Source: Poriferisodalis sp026713105
GTDB lineage: Bacteria > Actinomycetota > Acidimicrobiia > Acidimicrobiales > Poriferisodalaceae
Reading direction: 5' to 3'
DNA length: 64,000 bases
Assembly: GCA_965115995.1 (NCBI GenBank)
Contig: OZ220472.1
Span: 3,286,001-3,350,000, forward strand
Of the stretch, positions 61,645 through 64,000 are shown piece after piece. The notes below the pieces were generated by a model. It was not told the origin of the DNA. It did no database searches and was given only the letters and a program-made list of their open reading frames with translations. Position 1 is the first letter of the stretch. Every line of letters starts with the position of its first letter. Made by a program: the position numbers and the translations under genes.

Positions 61645-62277
61645 TCATGATGGTTTTGCAAGCGCCACGAATTCCGTAATCTGTGTGCCATCAGTGTTGA
61701 TGGAAACCACCCACATACGATCCTCATTCGACGAGGCAATCTGGTGATGCATAAGGAGATGTGCTACTTTGCCGACCCACCCGCCGAGCGCGTTGGCAAA
61801 GTAGTCAAGACTGGGAGAACTCTGCTTTAGCGGGTTTCGAGCGTGCAACAGTTCGCCCAATTCTCTGTGGGCTGCCTTGCATTCGTCTTTGGTGAGCCAG
61901 TCACTCTCGGGGCGGACTACCAGCTCTCCTCGGAACATCGGATTGTCGTCGTGACTGGTAGGCGGCTCATTCAGCACGAGCGGGACAGGCCAACAATCGT
62001 GGGGCAGTCTATCGTCGAGACTCGAAACGATCTGCTCGGGTCGCCATGCACGGAGGACCTTCTCATCGGAATTGAAGTACTGTCCGTTGGCAACTAAACA
62101 GGCGTAAACGATATTCTCCAGCATCATGCGTACCTGCAGGCCCGCTGTTTCGAGCCAATGATTATCATGAGCAACGGCACCGTCCAAACGACGAAGGAAT
62201 TCGTGGCGACGGCGCGTATCGTTCATGAGGTCTTGATACTGATCGCAAGCGATCGCGTCCAATCTTGTATCGTGCAT
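61645..62277 (-). CDS. Hypothetical protein
   Basis: A 210-residue soluble, mostly helical protein: DAIACDQYQDLMNDTRRRHE, GLQVRMMLENIVYACLVANG, then KDECKAAHRELGELLHARNP. I do not recognise the family. The pattern of long helices with a His-rich stretch (LLMHHQIASSNED) could suit a nucleic-acid or HEPN-like fold, but the R-x4-6-H motif is not clearly there. It is convergent with the membrane protein gene and lies in a lower-GC region. Confidence 0.55.
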   Translation of the reverse strand: MHDTRLDAIACDQYQDLMNDTRRRHEFLRRLDGAVAHDNHWLETAGLQVRMMLENIVYACLVANGQYFNSDEKVLRAWRPEQIVSSLDDRLPHDCWPVPLVLNEPPTSHDDNPMFRGELVVRPESDWLTKDECKAAHRELGELLHARNPLKQSSPSLDYFANALGGWVGKVAHLLMHHQIASSNEDRMWVVSINTDGTQITEFVALAKPS

Positions 62278-62506
62278 CGCGATCGTCTTTCTGCTTCGAC
62301 CTTGGCGAACCCCTCCGATGGCTGCGACAGTGCAATGACGATTTTCGGGTTATCAGTGCTACCGCCATCAGAGGAGGTATTCGGTATGATACCGAGGCTG
62401 TCGTTGGAGTCCGGATCTTAGGAGGAGAGACGAAGGCTCAGATATCTGGCTCTTCGCACTCATAATGGTGGTTGTGTCCCCGACGGGTGCGACGTAGGCG
62501 CGCCGT

Positions 62507-63705
62507 TCATGCGTTGTCGGGCGCGTTCCTCGTCGGATGTGGCGCGAGCATCCACTTGTTGCCGCGGGTGCGCGGCTCGGCGCTGGTCGGTGCCACGATG
62601 CCGTCGGCTCTGAGTCGACGTAGCCAGTTCAGTACCGTCTGTTTCGAAGTGCCGAGTGCTGCCGCCAGATCGGTGCTGCTGCGTGGGCCGGCTTCGAGCA
62701 GGCGGATCATTTGGTCAGGCGTGCCCTCATAGCGTGACGGCAACTGGGCCTGCTGCTCCATATTCGGATTCGGCGCGGGCGACCATGGATCGTGGTCGAA
62801 AGCACTCGGAATTCGATCAGGGTCGCCGATTGCTGAAACCCCGATGCGGAAGTGCTGATCGCGAACGGTGACGACCAGTTCTTGTAATCGATCATCCAGT
62901 TCGGGCGGCCCCATTCCGACGCGATTGAGCGCGTGGACTGCGGCACGCAGTCCCGATCCCCGGTTTTCGCAGACGGGCCTGCCGGTTCCCGGGATGATCA
63001 CATCTTCAAGCAGTCGTGCGAGCCGGGAATTACGGGTGCTGCTGATGGGGGTGTCGATGAGCTGTGCGACATCGGTGTGTCCTGAATGGATGCCGTGCAA
63101 GCCGCCTGGACTGGCAACTTCGAATCGATCTGGATAGAGGGAAATGCGCACCTGAGTGCCCGTGGCGGTGGGGTGGTAATCGCGGTGCATGAGCGCATTC
63201 GCCACGATTTCACGGATGGCTTCTGCGGGGTAGTCCCAAACGTCTTGGCGGCCGGCGCCCTCCACGACTGACCGGCGACGCATGTTGCGCTGCATCGCCG
63301 ATACAGCCTGCGCCACAATCGCCGGTATCGGCCCATCGAGCGGCTGGTTGTCGATGAAACGCGTTCCATCGGCCAGCGGCGACCCGTCAATCGTCGGCAG
63401 CACGACAAACGAAGCAGCCAGCTGGGGCACGAATTGCTGTGGATAGCGGCCAGCGCCAGCAATCCAGCGAGCGTGACCGGTGAATCGGGCCGCGGCTCGC
63501 TCAGCACACCGAACATGTGCAGTACCTCGTGATCGGCGACGTCGGTGAAGATCTCGCCACGGCGCTGGCGAAGCCGCCGCAGCAGGTCGCTCACTGCCGC
63601 ATCGTCGAGGTGCTCGAAGCGGGCGTCGTCGATTGGAGTGGCATCGTCGATCGGCTGACCCCGCCCTGCCGATGCAGAATCGTGTTGAGCGCGAACGGGG
63701 TTCAC
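62507..63705 (-). pseudogene. ATP-binding/RecG-like transcriptional regulator, truncated at the N-terminus and frameshifted
   Basis: The product resembles the AlbA_2-ATPase-HTH group often called RecG-like. Visible are PVTLAGLLALA, then in another frame GRYPQQFVPQLAASFVVLPT, YPAEAIREIVANALMHRDYH (ATP-binding N-box), SPGGLHGIHSGHTDVA, ENRGSGLRAAVHALNRVG and a C-terminal winged helix (TDLAAALGTSKQTVLNWLRR). The break at 63448-63453 is repaired by one base (LALGRYPQQF). The N-terminal AlbA_2 DNA-binding part is missing: a GTG at 63705 opens directly on the mid-region. It may be a remnant. Confidence 0.65.
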
Positions 63706-63712
63706 GGCACAA

Positions 63713-63740
63713 ATTGTAACCCAATGCGCACATTACGGAA
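63713..63740 (-). promoter_or_regulatory. Candidate promoter giving a near-leaderless transcript
   Basis: On the minus strand TTCCGT (63740-63735) and TACAAT (63718-63713) are separated by 16 bp. Transcription would start within one or two bases of the GTG at 63705, giving a leaderless message, which is common in actinobacteria. It overlaps repeat one at 63733. Confidence 0.4.
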
Positions 63741-63784
63741 ATGTTGTGCACAAATCGAGCCGTTATGGAAAGTGTTGTGGAAAA
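63733..63784. repeat. Two imperfect 22-bp direct repeats, 30 bp apart
   Basis: TTACGGAAATGTTGTGCACA begins at 63733 and TTATGGAAAGTGTTGTGGAA at 63763, with AAATCG-type spacers. The first covers the -35 region of the candidate promoter, so they could be regulator sites. They are also flanked by TGCGCA at 63725 and about 63790. Confidence 0.4.
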
Positions 63785-63847
63785 GCACTGTGCGCAGGCC
63801 GCGTTCGCAGTTCGCGGCGCGAACAGGTGCCTACCTAGGCTCACGGC

Positions 63848-63910
63848 GTGGAAACTGCGCCGGGCGCCTGGGACTTCTGGGTCGACCGTGGGGGCACGTT
63901 CGCCGGCGTG
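63848..63910 (+). pseudogene. Fragment of a hydantoinase A/5-oxoprolinase N-terminus
   Basis: GTG at 63848 opens a frame reading AWDFWVDRGGTFAGV, which is the characteristic N-terminus (W-D-F-W-I-D-R-G-G-T-F-T-D-V) of 5-oxoprolinase/hydantoinase A proteins. Similarity ends at once after the GTF motif, where the sequence becomes the end of a gene on the opposite strand. It is a breakpoint scar rather than a gene. Confidence 0.5.
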
Positions 63911-64000
63911 CTATCCCGCTGGCGTGTACCAGGCGTCGAGCCCTGCTTGGAGACGCCGCGCGCCCTCGGCGGGGTCCATGCTGCCATTGAGCACGCGGGC
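63911..64000 (-). CDS. C-terminal end of a partial gene, possibly an ABC solute-binding protein
   Basis: A frame running into the window edge ends at TAG 63911-63913 and reads ARVLNGSMDPAEGARRLQAG, then LDAWYTPAG. The 'G-x-M-D-P-A-E-x-A-x-x-L-Q-x-x-L' pattern is typical of the last helix of extracellular solute-binding proteins. Only 29 residues are visible, so the call is tentative. Confidence 0.35.
   Translation of the reverse strand, partial: ARVLNGSMDPAEGARRLQAGLDAWYTPAG

Noticed and set aside
1..64000. CRISPR array or large tandem repeat
   Set aside because: No regularly spaced repeat of 23-40 bp was seen by eye anywhere in the window.

Overview
The window is GC-rich, gene-dense actinobacterial chromosome. 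Three things point to class Acidimicrobiia (Ilumatobacter-like) or a close relative: the PASTA-kinase/rodA/pbpA/pstP/fha/crgA cluster, a DUF3499 protein, and many LLM-class F420-type oxidoreductases, acyl-CoA dehydrogenases and CoA-transferases. This assignment is inferred from gene content only.

Layout. 0-8 kb: acyl-CoA and side-chain catabolism (enoyl-CoA hydratase end, double CaiB/BaiF, SDR, LLM oxidoreductase, acyl-CoA synthetase, acyl-CoA dehydrogenase). 8-16.3 kb: small conserved actinobacterial genes, then a minus-strand cell-envelope signalling operon read FHA, fhaB, pstP, rodA-like, pbpA-like, pknB, crgA, with a tRNA-Leu behind it. In this operon both the SEDS protein and the class B PBP appear to lack their catalytic residues. 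16.3-19.3 kb: alkylation-repair operon (ada-alkA, ogt, alkD) under a striking 44-bp dyad. 19.3-31.8 kb: DUF4349 lipoprotein, glutaryl-CoA dehydrogenase, persulfide dioxygenase plus rhodanese, a small type II restriction-modification pair with a frameshifted methylase, nitroreductase, ClC channel, LLM oxidoreductase, two tRNA-Ser and RidA.

31.8-45 kb is an accessory island. It is bracketed by short displaced copies of the 3' end of hutH (31.8 and 44.1 kb); the intact hutH starts the right flank at 45.0 kb. The island holds a tightly coupled seven-gene plus-strand operon: acyl-carrier-protein-like protein, thymidylate-synthase-fold protein, AcpS, XRE regulator, ImmA/IrrE peptidase fused to a chagasin domain, papain-like cysteine peptidase, and MazG-like pyrophosphohydrolase. 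A convergent gene encodes a protein of the 5-hmdU DNA kinase helical family. A type III-like methylase/helicase pair, a decayed PIN gene, a phage portal remnant and a HicA-like module follow. I read the core as a candidate DNA- or nucleotide-hypermodification system that uses an acyl carrier, guarded by a protease and its inhibitor. It is the best candidate for an undescribed system here.

45-53.6 kb: histidine utilisation locus (hutH, IclR regulator, hutU, a peptide-deformylase-like gene, frameshifted hutF, hutI, FAD oxidoreductase) with no visible hutG. 53.6-59.2 kb: frameshifted methyltransferase, pheA, larB-larC, tRNA-Arg, FAD oxidoreductase. 59.2-64 kb: lower-GC, poorly conserved genes, a truncated and frameshifted ATP-binding regulator and broken gene ends.

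Four otherwise well-conserved genes carry a single-base deletion next to a GG or CC run. Sequencing or assembly error should be considered before calling them pseudogenes.
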